The notes beneath the pieces were generated by a model that was given only the letters and a program-made list of their open reading frames with translations, searched no databases and was not told the DNA's origin. Source: Kappaphycus alvarezii (lineage: Eukaryota; Rhodophyta; Florideophyceae; Gigartinales; Solieriaceae). Taken from it: 64,000 bases of DNA. The stretch spans positions 2,046,001 to 2,110,000 of the forward strand of contig NADL03000599.1 in assembly GCA_002205965.3 (NCBI GenBank), written 5' to 3'. Position 1 is the first letter of the stretch. Every line of letters begins with the position of its first letter. The position numbers and the translations under genes are program-made. Below, piece after piece: positions 41,401 through 52,034 of the stretch.

Positions 41401-42920
41401 TGATAAGGGTAAATCGTCGGGAGAAGAGATACTCAGACCCAACTACCCCGAGAAGGAGGTGTTGCAAGCGACAAAAGTGCTACCGTGGTATAGTTGAACG
41501 AACAAACAGAAGTGTATATGGAAGAGAGTTGAGAGGTCTACAAGCAAGTATGGAAGGGGCTGGGTCTACCACTGATGCTCTGTGACCAACGTAGGAAAAA
41601 GTTTTTCTTGGGTCTGAAGTTGACTCTCAACTTCCTACTACTCGGGACTTGGCTTGAAGTTGTCTGCCAACTTGCTTGACCTCTCCATGAGGAAGCAGTT
41701 TACTCAGCTTATATAGACTTTTGGCTACCCCTAAAGTCCGAATAAAACTACAGAAGGTACCAGGAAATGCATAAAAACAATTTGTGTGGACGATATGCTC
41801 TAAACAAAAGATACTTAAGAAACTAACAATCAATGAGGTCCTCTTATTTCCCATTCTCTAAATCAGATCCAAACAACTCCTCCAAAATATCCATGCTGCC
41901 CAAGCAGTCCCCACAAATATCTGCGAACGGCTCATAGCTCTCTATTTCCTCCTGGGAGATATCTAAACTACTAAAGATATCTCCATCCGGTTCCAGCGTC
42001 GGAACCACTTGTTCCATAATCTCCAGTCCAGGCCCCACCACTCCAACACTTTCCATGCCCCCGTTTCCCTCATCCACCTCGTCCTCGTCCTCATAATCCT
42101 CCTCTTCGTCCTCTTCTTCCCCTTCCTCCTCATCATCCTTTTCCTCCTCTTCTTCCTCTTCCTATTCATCATCCTCCCCGTTATTAACCTCGTAGACCAA
42201 TTCAGGGGCTACCCACTCCTCGAAGGTCTCCCCAGCTCCCTCCTCGATGTCCCACTCCCCCCCTTACCTACCTCTTCCGCCTCATCCTCAATAAAAAGGC
42301 GACGCACGAATTCGATCACCTTCTTTTTGGTTTGCCGGCGCAGGTAATCATCACGGTCAGTAGGTCCGAAAGGGAGTAGGGGAATAGAATTTATGGGGCG
42401 GGGATGGCGATTTTTGGGAATGACTTTCGAGGGCATAGGTTGTTCATTTTGATAGGCTTTGGGGAATGGGAGGCAATGGAGGGTGTTTTGGGTGTGTGGC
42501 GGGAGAGGAGTGATAAGTAAAATGATCGGGGACGTTTGAAACTTGGAATGAAGGGGTTTAAATAGGCTCCCGGGGCAGGTTCTATAGATTAGGAATAGGT
42601 AAAATAAATCTGCAAGGGATTTTGTAGTAGTGCATTTGCGCCCTTTTTCTCAAAAAAAACGAATTTGGAAGAGGAAGTAAGCTAAAAGGGGAAAATAACT
42701 TGATTCGGGATCGATTCAGAGGGGTAGATACCGTATAAAAATATCTACATAAAATGGAAGTAAATTTGGAGGGGACCGCGGTAATGATAAGCAAGGCTCT
42801 CGGAGGACGAGGAAGGACCGGAACTATAAGTAATTTTGGACAAAGGGAGGTAGTACAGTAAACTAAAACTCTGTAGATGACGGCGACAAAAAATCCGTTC
42901 CTATCAGCACGCGCCTAGCA
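41401..42920 (-). repeat. 5' LTR of the gypsy element (1520 bp)
   Basis: It pairs with 33828-35347. Just inside it, the minus strand reads TTTGGTACTCTTG, so a primer site starting TGGTACTC two bases from the LTR is plausible. Confidence 0.95.
41844..42447 (-). pseudogene. LTR-embedded ORF with acidic tail (right copy)
   Basis: This is the right LTR's copy of the ORF at 34271-34874. A one-base loss near 42432 moves the usable ATG to 42436, and the G run near 42258 has seven residues instead of six, so the frame breaks here too. The acidic C-terminal part (41844-42077) is identical in both copies as far as I can see. Confidence 0.55.
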
Positions 42921-44050
42921 GATGTCATGGGCGCTGTAATTAGTCGGGTTGAAGTCGGCCACCCAAGCGTCGTCGTGCCAGTGCACCTTAGCATGTCCTG
43001 CCCGGACCGAGCGGCTTCATCGCTGCAGTGAGATCGTGCAGGGGGCCAAATTTTCGTTGAAAGCCGTACTGAAAGGGGTGGATGCGCAGTTCTTGGTGGA
43101 TGCATATTGACAGCGCTGCTTCGACCGCTTTCCGGCAGCGGGAGAGAAGACATAGTGGGCGCTAGTTTGCGGGGCTCTGTCGGTTGCCCTTCCTGTATGT
43201 CGGTATGAGAAGCCCTTGGTACCATTGGAGGTGATACTGAGTTGTTCGTCCTACTGAACTCCACAGGAGAGAAGGAGAGAAGAGGAGAGGCGGGGAGTGG
43301 TTTTCAGCATTTCGATGAGGATTGAGTTGGCACCAACGGCTCGGCCTATAGGTGCGTGACAAATTCATATAATACGAGAGCACGAAAAGAGGGGTTGGCT
43401 CGAATGGAAGGAGGCTTAGTGAAGGTTGATTATGGTCATGAACCGTTTGCATGTACTTATTGAATGAGTGCGGGGCGAGCTGGGTCCGTGAGCGACCTAC
43501 GTCTGCTGTTCTGCGTTCTGCTTTGCAGCGATCTGTGTAAATTGCTTTGAAAAGAGCTGAGGAGGGGCGAGACTCGAGAAGAAGTGCAGTTCGACGGTAA
43601 CAAGGGCGCTTGTTACGGCGTATCTCGCTGCGAACTATTGAGCGGAGTCGTTGAAAATCCTGTAAGTCTGCGGGGTGTCGCATACGGCGGGCTCGACGGA
43701 ATGCAGCGGCGCGCTTGCGCACGAAGGCATCCAATACAGGGTTCCAAAACGGCTTGTTTGGACGGGTTTTTCGTAACGCGATGTCTTGCCAAGGTTGAAG
43801 AATGGCGGAGGCGACGTGTGTGTACACTTCCTGGGCGGAGGTCTGGGTGCACTTAGCCAGCAAGGGGATAATTGCGAGGAAGGTAGCTTCGTAGACCTGG
43901 TTTACCCGTGCCCTATTTGGTGGGGAAAACAGTAAGTATTTCGTGATCCAGCGGGGCAAGGGTCGGAACTGTTACCAGGATGAGTGAGTGATCTGAGGCG
44001 CCGTTGAAGCCAGGCTGGACAGTGGAAGTAAGGGCTACGGAGGCGATAGC
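42921..44050 (-). pseudogene. APE-type LINE fragment
   Basis: On the minus strand, near 44010-43960, the sequence reads FNGASDHSLILVTVP, the SDH motif at the end of an apurinic-endonuclease domain. The frame 43162-43959 continues with NKPFWNPVLDAFVRKRAAAF and QRLRSIVRSEIRRNKRPCYR, the linker that joins endonuclease to RT in L1/CR1-type LINEs. Weak RT-start-like sequence follows to 42921, where the gypsy LTR abuts. It is a different class from the RLE elements in this window. Confidence 0.75.
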
Positions 44051-44855
44051 GATATCCGCGTGCTGGAGCTCAAGCGGCCGCGGGCTTCATGTAGCAGTAA
44101 CAGGTTGGACCTCGGTTATTTCAGAATCCAAAGAGGCTGTGCAAAGGGTAGCGGGATTGGAATACCAATAAATCATTTTGTCACCATGCATTGAATTTCT
44201 CCGCCCCATGCCCAGGACTCTAAACAAGCATTAACCTACGTGAGTTGCTCCGTCCGGCTGCAATAATACAGCCAAGCCCCGCTCTTCTCTCCCGCCACGA
44301 AGTTTCCACGAACTAATTGCTAGGAAACTCTTGACATTTATGGCGACCAAATCACGCAACGCCTCCACGGGGGACAAAGAATCAACCGCTATGATTTTCA
44401 GGTGAACCTCTTTGCTAGAGACCTTGTAAAGGCTGCTCGCCGCCCCGCTGTCGTGCATGGAGAAGGGCGTCACCGCACCAGGCCCGATATTCGAGCAACA
44501 GGGAGCGCTGGGGTATCGTCATCCTTGATGTCACCTTTTTGAACCCTCTCGCACCCTCCAACAGAAGAGCGCGCTGTTTCAACCAATTTACATCCCTCAA
44601 CGCGGCAAGCACTGCAAAAACATGTTAGTTACTAAGCTTTTCTCGCAACTTCCGCAAGAGGTAGACTTGTGCCTGTACCAATAACTATTCTCGGCTGTTG
44701 GCACCCGGACGCCTATGTCGTGCTTACCGACATCGCGAGGAACGTGGCTGTGAGGGCCTCTGAAATATATGGCAAGGTCCCAGCCGTGTTAACTCAAAGG
44801 CACGCTGTAACTGCAGTTGTGCCCAATATATGTACAGGGGGAATGGTGACCTTTT
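44051..44855. other. Stretch with one shared coding-like fragment
   Basis: Apart from the minus-strand fragment at 44415-44612 there is only non-descript sequence. A 64-codon plus-strand frame at 44669-44863 has no recognised motif. Confidence 0.45.
44415..44612 (-). pseudogene. Unknown conserved fragment shared with 53900-54112
   Basis: It reads LAALRDVNWLKQRALLLEGA then RGFKKVTSRMTIPQ; the plus-strand frame at 53900-54112 reads IAAFREVSGLKVRALLLEGA then RGLTNVTSKKSIPP. Conservation at the protein level suggests a coding relic. I do not recognise the family. Confidence 0.55.
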
Positions 44856-44878
44856 ATTACTAAAATGCATTACGAGTG

Positions 44879-44925
44879 GAAACCTTAGCCACAACTTCTG
44901 GCCCCTCAAGTCGTCGCTTGTTCTC
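44879..44925 (+). repeat. Left direct repeat of the DIRS-like element
   Basis: It matches 48679-48725 at nearly every position, including CACAACTTCTGG and CGCTTGTTCTC, exactly 3800 bp apart. Confidence 0.8.
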
Positions 44926-44992
44926 ATCCTTCGAACCAGCTCCAGACGAATCACCGTCTAGGCCGACATTCACACAAAACAACACCCTTACC

Positions 44993-45838
44993 ATGTCTGA
45001 TGCCGAATCCTCCTCTGCTGCATATACCAGTTCCCCTATCGACGCCCTTGAAAACAAGTTTTCAACCCTCGAGAATCAACTCTATGAAGTGGTCAATTTG
45101 CTCAAGGGTGTTGCCGGTCCTTCCACCCAAGCCGCTTCCGCCGCTGGGCCCTCCGCTGCCGCAGATCCGCCGTCGGATCCCGCCGATGAAGCCACGGCCG
45201 CCGCCAAGGCCTTCAAGGTTGGGCAACTGCAGTTTTCACTGTCGCCCCCAAATACCGAGCAGGTGGGCGAAACCTTCGCTACTCGGCGAGCTTACGCCGC
45301 CACCATTAAGCTCAACAAGTTCGAGAAACCTCTTACCGTCGCTCCGTTTCCCGCAAAAAGGTTCATTCCGGAACCTGAAGGTCTGTTTGGGCGCATCACG
45401 ACAGCCGACCAAAGGGACGGGTGAGAAGCCGAAGTCCTCTGGAACGTGGGCAACAACTGTGAAAACGCCCTCACCAGTGCCCATCGAGTCACCGAAGCGC
45501 TGGCTGCTAAGGAGGTCCAAGCCGCTACCGAGGCTTTCGCTGTTCTACACCACTTTTTTGAAGCTTCCTATTCCAGGGTATTGGAACGAGTTGATTTCTT
45601 CACAGACTCTTTGGAATCCGGTAAATCAGAGGCCATTCTTCTCCAGAAGTACCTCAGAGAAGACGACTTCCCCTACGCGTCCGACTTGTACCGATCTACC
45701 AAGCAGAAGTTTGCCGAGCTCCGTTCGCAAGCTTACGCGAAGGAGTTCAACAACCAACAAGCCACCGGGAATCGCCGCCCTCCGAAGGGACCTGCTAAGA
45801 ACCAGCCTAGTCCGGCCGAAAAGCCTAGTCGCAAGTAA
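44993..45838 (+). pseudogene. DIRS-like gag
   Basis: From the ATG at 44993 it reads a Ser/Ala-rich start, a coiled-coil-like DALENKFSTLENQLYEVVNL and an Ala/Pro-rich stretch. A TGA at 45422-45424 is the only stop; the same phase continues VLWNVGNNCENALTSAHRVT to 45838, 282 codons in total. A basic GNRRPPKGPAKNQ tail ends it. DIRS gag proteins lack zinc knuckles, as here. Confidence 0.78.
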
Positions 45839-45867
45839 AGCGGTCATCTCCGCCGTCATTTTGTCCT

Positions 45868-47797
45868 ATGTCTCAAGTCCTATGGCGCAACACTCAACGC
45901 GCCGCTCCCTTCTGGTCCCAGACCCTGAAAGCTTCCGAATTCCTTCTTCGGGCGCTCCGTTTTGGAGTTAGCGAGCGCCCGGTGAAAACATCCCTTTCAG
46001 ACACTCAATTTCGCCTCCCTCAAATCCCTATCGCTCCCTCCGACCGGGACTTCTTCGACGACGCAATCAAGGACGCCCTTCAACGCCGAACGTACGAAGA
46101 AATCTCAGCAGCCGGGGCTCTTTGTCTGCGAAAGGATTGCTACCCGATCTCAAACTCATTCGTTGAAGTTATTGGGGAAAAACAGCGATTGGTTGTAAAC
46201 TTTTCTCACCAGTCTACGTTATTTCGAGACATGCCTTTCAAAATGGACACCCTGGAAGGGTTCGCTCTGGATCTCAAGCGTTCGGACTACCTTTTCTCCT
46301 TCGATATCGCTAAGGGCTATCACCATTTTCGATTACATCTGGATATTCGCGACTGGTTTATTTTCAAGGTGGACAACCGATATTTCCGCTGTATCGCCCT
46401 CCCTTTCGGATGGAAGCTTTCGCCGGCATATTTTATCAAGCTAATGAGACCTTTCGTCCGCTTCGTCAGAAACCGCCTTCGTCTCCGTATGCACCCGTGC
46501 ATGGACGACTTTCTCGTCGCGGTTCGCCGACGCTCTCGTCGTCACAAGGCTTGCGGGCAAATCGACCTTCTCTTGAAGGCTTGAGGACTACAACGCAAGG
46601 AAGACAAGGGAAATTGGGCTGGAACGCAGTGTGTCGAACATCTCTGTTTTACTATCGACACCACAAGTATGATGTTTGGAATAACCGCAAAGCGAATGGA
46701 AAAACTCAAGGGCATTTCGCATTTCGCAACAGTTGCTCCGCCAAGCACGTAGGAATCGCCGCCTGGTAGACGTCCAACTGTTACGCCACTTCGCGGGAGT
46801 GGCAATATCATGCTCCCTGGCCATGCCACTCGCACGGTTCTACACCCGATCCATCTACGATTCGCTCAAGCTGAACACATTCAACTCAGGGAAACGGGTG
46901 AAGCGGCTTCACTCAGCGATTCTGGACCTCAAACACTGGCGCGATCTAGCTCACAGTCCGCCAGAGAGGCCCGTGTCGACCCCATCCCCTACGCTGGCGC
47001 TGCACTCGGATGCATTGACGACCATCGGTCAAGGGGGAAACTTGGGCTCCAATTTGCAACCGGGCGCCCAAGGAATGTGGGAAGCTCGTGACTTATGGGG
47101 TCCTCTTCTTCGCGTCAAGCCAATAACATTCTTGGAGCTCCGCGCCGTGACGGACAACATCCGGTCGTTCGCCAACATGCTCAGATCAGGGACTCACCTC
47201 AGAGTATGGGAGGACAACCAAGCAGTCGTGGTAATTCTCAACGCTATGACAACCAAGTCCCGACCACTCATGCAAGAACTTCGCGTGTTAAACCGCTTGT
47301 TACAGAAGCTGGGAATCTCCATAGAGGCACGTTACCTCCCGTCAGCAGTCAATCGATTCGCAGATCGGTTGTCACGACTTCACACCCTCGACGACTGGAG
47401 GATCAATCAGGAGACACTCCAACCGCTGCTAGAATCATACCTTCCGACTATCGAAAGATTCGCCGACAGCAGCAACAAGGTCCGCGCCGAGTTCAACAGC
47501 GAATTCGCGTGTCCTGGCTCCCTGGGGATCAACGCGCTACGACAAGACTAGCATTCAGAGCTCAATTTTTGGAATCCTCCTCTCAAGTTAATTCCACTCG
47601 TCGTGAACAAAATCTGCCACGAACAATCGAAAGGAATGCTGGTCATGCCTTGCTGGCCCGCTCATCAATGGTACACGAAATTGCTCCGTTTGGCTCGTCC
47701 GCACGTTTTCGCCGCAGAAGATCTTTACCTCCCTCCAATTTGGGCCCCGAAGACAATGCCCGCTCCTCCGTGGAAATTGGCCGTCTGGAAAATCTAG
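45868..47797 (+). pseudogene. DIRS-like reverse transcriptase and RNase H
   Basis: RT blocks are CLRKDCYPISNSF, KQRLVVNFSHQS, YLFSFDIAKGYHHFRL (first Asp), ALPFGWKLSPAYFIKLM and HPCMDDFLVAV (catalytic DD). RNase H follows with ALHSDALTTIGQGG, FLELRAVTDNI, RVWEDNQAVVV and PSAVNRFADRLSR. Breaks are a TGA at 46582-46584, a phase change near 46725 and a TAG at 47549; the phase then continues as VVNKICHEQSKGMLVMPCW to 47797, as in DIRS pol proteins. Confidence 0.9.
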
Positions 47798-48360
47798 CAG
47801 AAGAAGCCCGGACTCTACCTCAGGCCTTCACGATACGACAGTCGGTGCTTACAGTAGCTGGGGCTGGGGCGACTACTGGGGTTACTACGATCGCTCGTCT
47901 TATGCGGAAAGCAAGAGCACGGAACAAGTGGAGATCAAATGAAATTTTGTGGAAGAAATGGCTGGTATTCTGCTCTCAAGATGGTATTAACCCGCTCTTT
48001 GGAAATGAAGGCGCTTTCCTTCGGTATCTGGGTTGGCTATTTGAGGAAAACAAGCTCTTCGAAGAAAACAAGATCAGTGCCGCTCGAACCGATCTAGGAG
48101 CAAATATTATTGGGCTTTACCTGGGCTTCGTCTTTCTACTAGCGCAAGAACCATTACTCTTTGGCTCCATTTTTGTCTCGCTCGTGCTCAAGTTACACCT
48201 CCACATCAAGTCTCTTGGTCCTCGCACTCGCTGCGCATGGGTGACGCATCAGAATGTGCAGCGATTGGGGTTCAAGAATATCGTATATTAATATGGTAAG
48301 ATTGGTCCGCTGGACGCACATTCCGCGAGTCCTATCTGGATTCTATGGTGATGCAATGTG
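47576..48360 (+). pseudogene. DIRS-like tyrosine recombinase remnant
   Basis: In a frame overlapping the RNase H end, RNKWRSNEILWKKWLVFCSQ and FLRYLGWLFEEN match the N-terminal SAM-like domain of recombinases. In another phase SWSSHSLRMGDASECAAIGV carries the HxxR of the catalytic set (H 48225-48227, R 48234-48236), followed by a Trp-rich segment and a Tyr. The middle part with the first Arg is missing, so an internal deletion is likely. The enzyme would integrate circular cDNA. Confidence 0.7.
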
Positions 48361-48678
48361 ATCATTCGTTCTTTTTCTTCGGTCACTTGCTATGACCTCA
48401 CTCTTGTTATCACTTATTTCTGGTACATTTGGTTTTCTCTATTGTTTAATTCGGTAGAATGATTGGAAAATTATGGGTGAATATGATCAGGGGGGCTTCA
48501 ACGTGGCTGTAATCCACAGCTGGAAGCAAGCCATGCTGTCACGTCTGCATCTCGGTTGCATTTGCGTCCGCTGTGCTATAAGCCACTCGAGATAGGGCCG
48601 CTTTGGCAGCTTACCGTTGCTCAAGGACTTGATGTGCGATCAGAACCCGTCGAACAGGTCTATATAACCGACAACTCT

Positions 48679-48725
48679 GGAACCTTATCCACAACTTCTG
48701 GTCCCTCAAGTCTTCGCTTGTTCTC
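48679..48725 (+). repeat. Right direct repeat of the DIRS-like element
   Basis: It pairs with 44879-44925. The 20 bp just upstream contain TATATAACCGACAACTC, similar to the hairpin loop at 26790-26800. Confidence 0.8.
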
Positions 48726-48779
48726 CCACCTCCCGGCCTCCATTTATCCTTCATGGCCCAATCACAAGCCGTCATTTGT

Positions 48780-49565
48780 TCTTGATTTATGATGATTCCA
48801 TGTTACGATTCTTTATTTATTATGGATATTTTTGATTCAAGTCTCATGCAAACGCAGCAACTGGTGGAAGCATTGATTTGGTTCTGGTTAGAGGATCAAC
48901 GCGCATATTGGTCACGGGCATATGACTGCGCTCCTCCCCTTAAAAACCTTGCGACGCGATCACACTAAATCTAAAGAGTTTACCCAAGCGTACGCATGAT
49001 GGAACGAATGGAACCCGACAAGGATTTCAGCGTCGGGGGAGACACACCGACCACTTTATCCAATTCCACCATTCCATTACTCCCGGTCCATTACCCTCGG
49101 ACCTGGCAACCCACCCGCCTTTTCGCTGGAACATCCTCTACCCTTCATGAGCCTCCCCAGGCCGGCCATTGCTGGCAGCGTACGTCCACTCAAGAAAAGT
49201 CAGGTTGGCACCAAACAGAAGCTCTCACACTACACCCCTTTGGGGTACCATCCCCGGAAGAAGCGCCCCGCGCCCATGGCCGCTGTACAGCAGCACCCGA
49301 GGATTCGAGTGATCAAGCATTTTTAACCCTACTATTACCAGTTCTGTCTCGAGCAAACGTCTAACACAAAGGTTCAAATCAGTCCCAACTGTTTTACTGA
49401 TGCCATAAAGTTACTCACAACTACTGGAGCAAGTCAGCTGCATAAGTTATTCCTGATTGCTGTAATGCGTACTTATTTAGTTATCCCTGTTGCTGTTAGC
49501 TATTTGCTTTGATAAAATGTTTGTGTTTCTCTATTGTTTAATTCATTACTAAAGTGCATTACGAG
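48780..49565. other. Stretch with a possible RLE tail, no clear gene
   Basis: A plus-strand frame at 48996-49364 contains LHPFGVPSPEEAP, faintly like the SLGSPSPET tail of RLE elements, and is followed at 49396-49412 by TGATGCCATAAAGTTAC, as in the RLE 3' flank at 19431. It may be a decayed RLE 3' end. The rest is unassigned. Confidence 0.4.
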
Positions 49566-49627
49566 GGGACCGTACGGCCCCGGCTGGACCTATTGGGGTT
49601 TAACCGCGCATAATTTGCGCTGGTTGA

Positions 49628-50344
49628 TCATGACGGCAGTATACCGCTGCACGAATGCTGACACCATTGTGCGAAGCGAGCAAAACTCCGAGAAGGCAGG
49701 TTTTCCCCGCCTATCGGCAGTGCAGTTGGCATGTCCTGGAGCTGGAGGCCGGAGATGTCGATCTGGCCATAAACGTCGATTGCCAAGGGGCGCAGTTCGA
49801 TGCCCTCGGACCGGCAAGGAGGGCAGTAGTAGTTGTGCTTCTTCAGGGTGGCTCGTTCGAGCGCGGATGTTCCGCCATCGGCAAGGTCTCGGTAGGGGCG
49901 AGAGTGCGGGCTGACGATGGTGACGTCGATTCCTTGCGGGGAGGGAGCGAAGAGGGGGTCGTCGATGACGAGGTCAAGTTTCCGTTGTTCGGCCGGGCTT
50001 TTATGGAGGTCGGCCGCCAGGGCCCGTTCTCGTGAGACAGACAGGGCAATGGCAGGGTTGGTGAGGTGGCGGTAGAGAGTGTCTCGTAAACGGTTGTGCC
50101 GCCTCACCGCACCTACTGCGCCCTTACAGACGGAGGCGTGGTGACCGGGTGCGTCGAGTACGGGGAGGTGCTGGGCGGATGTTGTGGAGCACATCGGGCA
50201 GAGACGAGAGCCGTAGAATATGGGGTTACCGAGGCGAACGTCAACCATAGTGCGCCAGACCTCGGCTTCTATGTAGAGGTCGTTGCTGGATAGCGGTAGG
50301 GTGAAGAATGGAGCGGATGCGGCGGTTGAGGCAGCGGCAGCCAA
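49628..50344 (-). pseudogene. CCHC finger and restriction-like endonuclease
   Basis: RLCPMCSTTSAQHLPV with GHHASVC forms the zinc finger, RRHNRLRDTLYRHL is the conserved basic helix after it, and KLDLVIDDPLF with GIDVTIVSPHSRPY is the PD-(D/E)XK core. The tail ELRPLAIDVYG corresponds to the PLAFDSLG of the other copies. It is one open frame of 238 codons, the best preserved endonuclease in the window. Confidence 0.87.
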
Positions 50345-50487
50345 GCGGGCGCGGTGATGGGTGGAGGATGTGGGTGCCAGATGCTGTAGCCGATGTAGGG
50401 TGTCGGTGTGGAGGTATGCTGTGATTTCGTCTTGGAGGTGCCGGGGGTGGGGGGAGTCGAGTCGGGACTTTCGAGAGATCAGGCTCT

Positions 50488-52034
50488 CTAGTTGGAGGTT
50501 GAGGGCGAGGTTGAGGGCGATTGCAAGGGGTCATAGGATGAAGCGAGGAGGCGGGCGGGGCCGAGAACCTGTTGCACGAGTGCGGAGTTGCCGAGGAGGG
50601 ATGCCGTGTAGGCGATGATGTGAACGCCTTGGGTCTGGCTAAGGCCGAGGCCACCGAGGCGGAAGGGGAGTGTGGCTTGGGTCCAGCCTGTGTCGGTTTG
50701 GCGGCGGTGTATCTTTTCGAATACCCATCGCAATCCCTTGTCAAACGACATGGCAAGGGCAGCGGTTAAGTGCAGCGGGGTACTGCGGAAAAGATACATG
50801 AGCCGACAGGAGGATGCGCAGAAACGAAGGACCTGAAAGGCGATATGGGGGACGTTCAGCATGACGAGAGACGCCCAAAACGTGCGGATGGTGTCAAAGG
50901 TATCGTCAACGAAGCGGAGGCATGCTGCGGCGCGGCCGACCGGGCTACAGAGCACAGTGGTAGCCTCCTCGGTCTTAAAATCGCATGGCAAGGCGGCGGC
51001 ATTGAGGCGGTCCCGGGACGGGGCGGTCGGCCACCATGCGGAAGTCTTGTGGTGTGCTAGGTTAATATGGAACCCAGAGTGTCGTCCGCGATCGGAGAGA
51101 AATACGAGCACGGATCTGGCTTGTTCGTCCGCGTACCAGGCGTTAAGTGGAAGGTGGGGAAAGGTACTGCGGAGTTCGATGAGAAGAGGTTCCAGCGCGA
51201 GGGCGAAAAGGAGCATTCCCAGGGGGTCCCCCTGTTGGGTCCCGGTGCGGCTGCGTATGATGTGGCGGCCGAACATGAGTCGCGAGTCGGAACCGTACAG
51301 GAAGTGCACAAAGGGGAAGCCTCGGGCAGCCATGTGATTGTTTCGGCGAGGATGAGGCGACGTTCCACGGAGTTGAATGCGTTTTTGGCATCGACCTGGA
51401 TCAGGACGTGTGGAGTGGAGGAGGGCGGGAGCTGGCGGATTTGCTCCCGAACGGCGTGGGCGATTGCTTCGGTAGCTGACGGTACACCAACCGCGAGTTG
51501 GAGCGGGCGTAGGTATGCAGATAGAGCCGCTTGTTGGGGCACACGTTTCATGATGAGGCGTCCGATGAGGCGCCTGATGAGGAGTCCGACAGCGATTGGG
51601 CGCAAACTACGGCATAGTGGGTCTTTAGGGAGACCTACAAGTGTTGCTCCAGCAAGGCACTCCCCGAGCTCAGACGGCGGGTCGCCGTCCACGATGCAGT
51701 TCAAAAGTTTGGTGAGCCAGTCGAGGGCGCTGTTGGAAGTTTCGACACCACCCGGAGCGTGGGCGATCGAGCGCAGGATGGCAGGGCGGAGGCCGTCGGG
51801 TCCTGGGCTAGAATGGTGAAGCAGTCGACGGAGTTCGCGGCGTGCTTCTGCGGCCGTGAATTTGAATGCGCGAGGCAGGCGCGATTTGGAGCGGCCTCGA
51901 CCGGGAGCGAGGGTGAGGGGTGGAGGGCGACGAGTTTCGCAGCGTTGGCCTGTGTTGCGGGGACAGATGGTATAGGGCAGCGCAGGGCCACGGCAGCTTT
52001 CCGGGGGGAGCCGTTGAGCAGGGCACGCCTGCAT
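50488..52034 (-). pseudogene. Reverse transcriptase of the RLE element
   Basis: The first frame (51057-52034) has HHSSPGPDGLRPAIL, LVGLPKDPLCRSLRPIAVG and HVLIQVDAKNAFNSVERRLI (motif A). The second (50488-51333) has GTQQGDPLGMLLFALALEPL and AWYADEQARS, where the YADD active site reads YADE, then HHKTSAWWP. A phase change lies near 51335 and probably a small deletion at the active site. Later, PFRLGGLGLSQ is the thumb. Confidence 0.9.

Larger units (their letters stand above)
33828..42920 (-). mobile_element. Ty3/gypsy retrotransposon with 1520-bp LTRs
   Basis: Two LTRs of 1520 bp (33828-35347 and 41401-42920) run TGATAAGGG...CCCAACA or CCTAGCA on the plus strand. I count about five substitutions and two single-base indels between them. 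The minus-strand interior gives gag with two zinc knuckles, protease, RT, RNase H and integrase in gypsy order, plus an extra ORF after integrase. The polypurine tract (GCGGGGGGG on the minus strand) abuts the 3' LTR. Flanking pentamers GTTGT and GATGT match at four of five positions. Confidence 0.96.
44856..48730 (+). mobile_element. DIRS-like tyrosine-recombinase retrotransposon
   Basis: Plus-strand gag, RT/RNase H and a tyrosine-recombinase remnant occur in DIRS order with no integrase or protease. A 47-bp direct repeat flanks the coding part (44879-44925 and 48679-48725), as in elements with split direct repeats rather than LTRs. A second terminal-type word, ATTACTAAA-TGCATTACGAG, occurs at 44856 and again at 49545. 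The ORFs contain stops and frameshifts, and the recombinase has lost its middle. Confidence 0.85.

Noticed and set aside
33823..42925. A perfect target duplication for the gypsy element
   Set aside because: The flanking pentamers GTTGT and GATGT differ at one position, and the two flanks belong to different element classes, so a clean duplication cannot be claimed.
44669..44863. 64-codon plus-strand ORF before the DIRS-like element
   Set aside because: No motif, no second copy and no supporting context.
50770..51819. Plus-strand ORFs across the RLE reverse transcriptase
   Set aside because: The minus strand carries clear RT and endonuclease motifs; the plus frames are shadows in GC-rich DNA.
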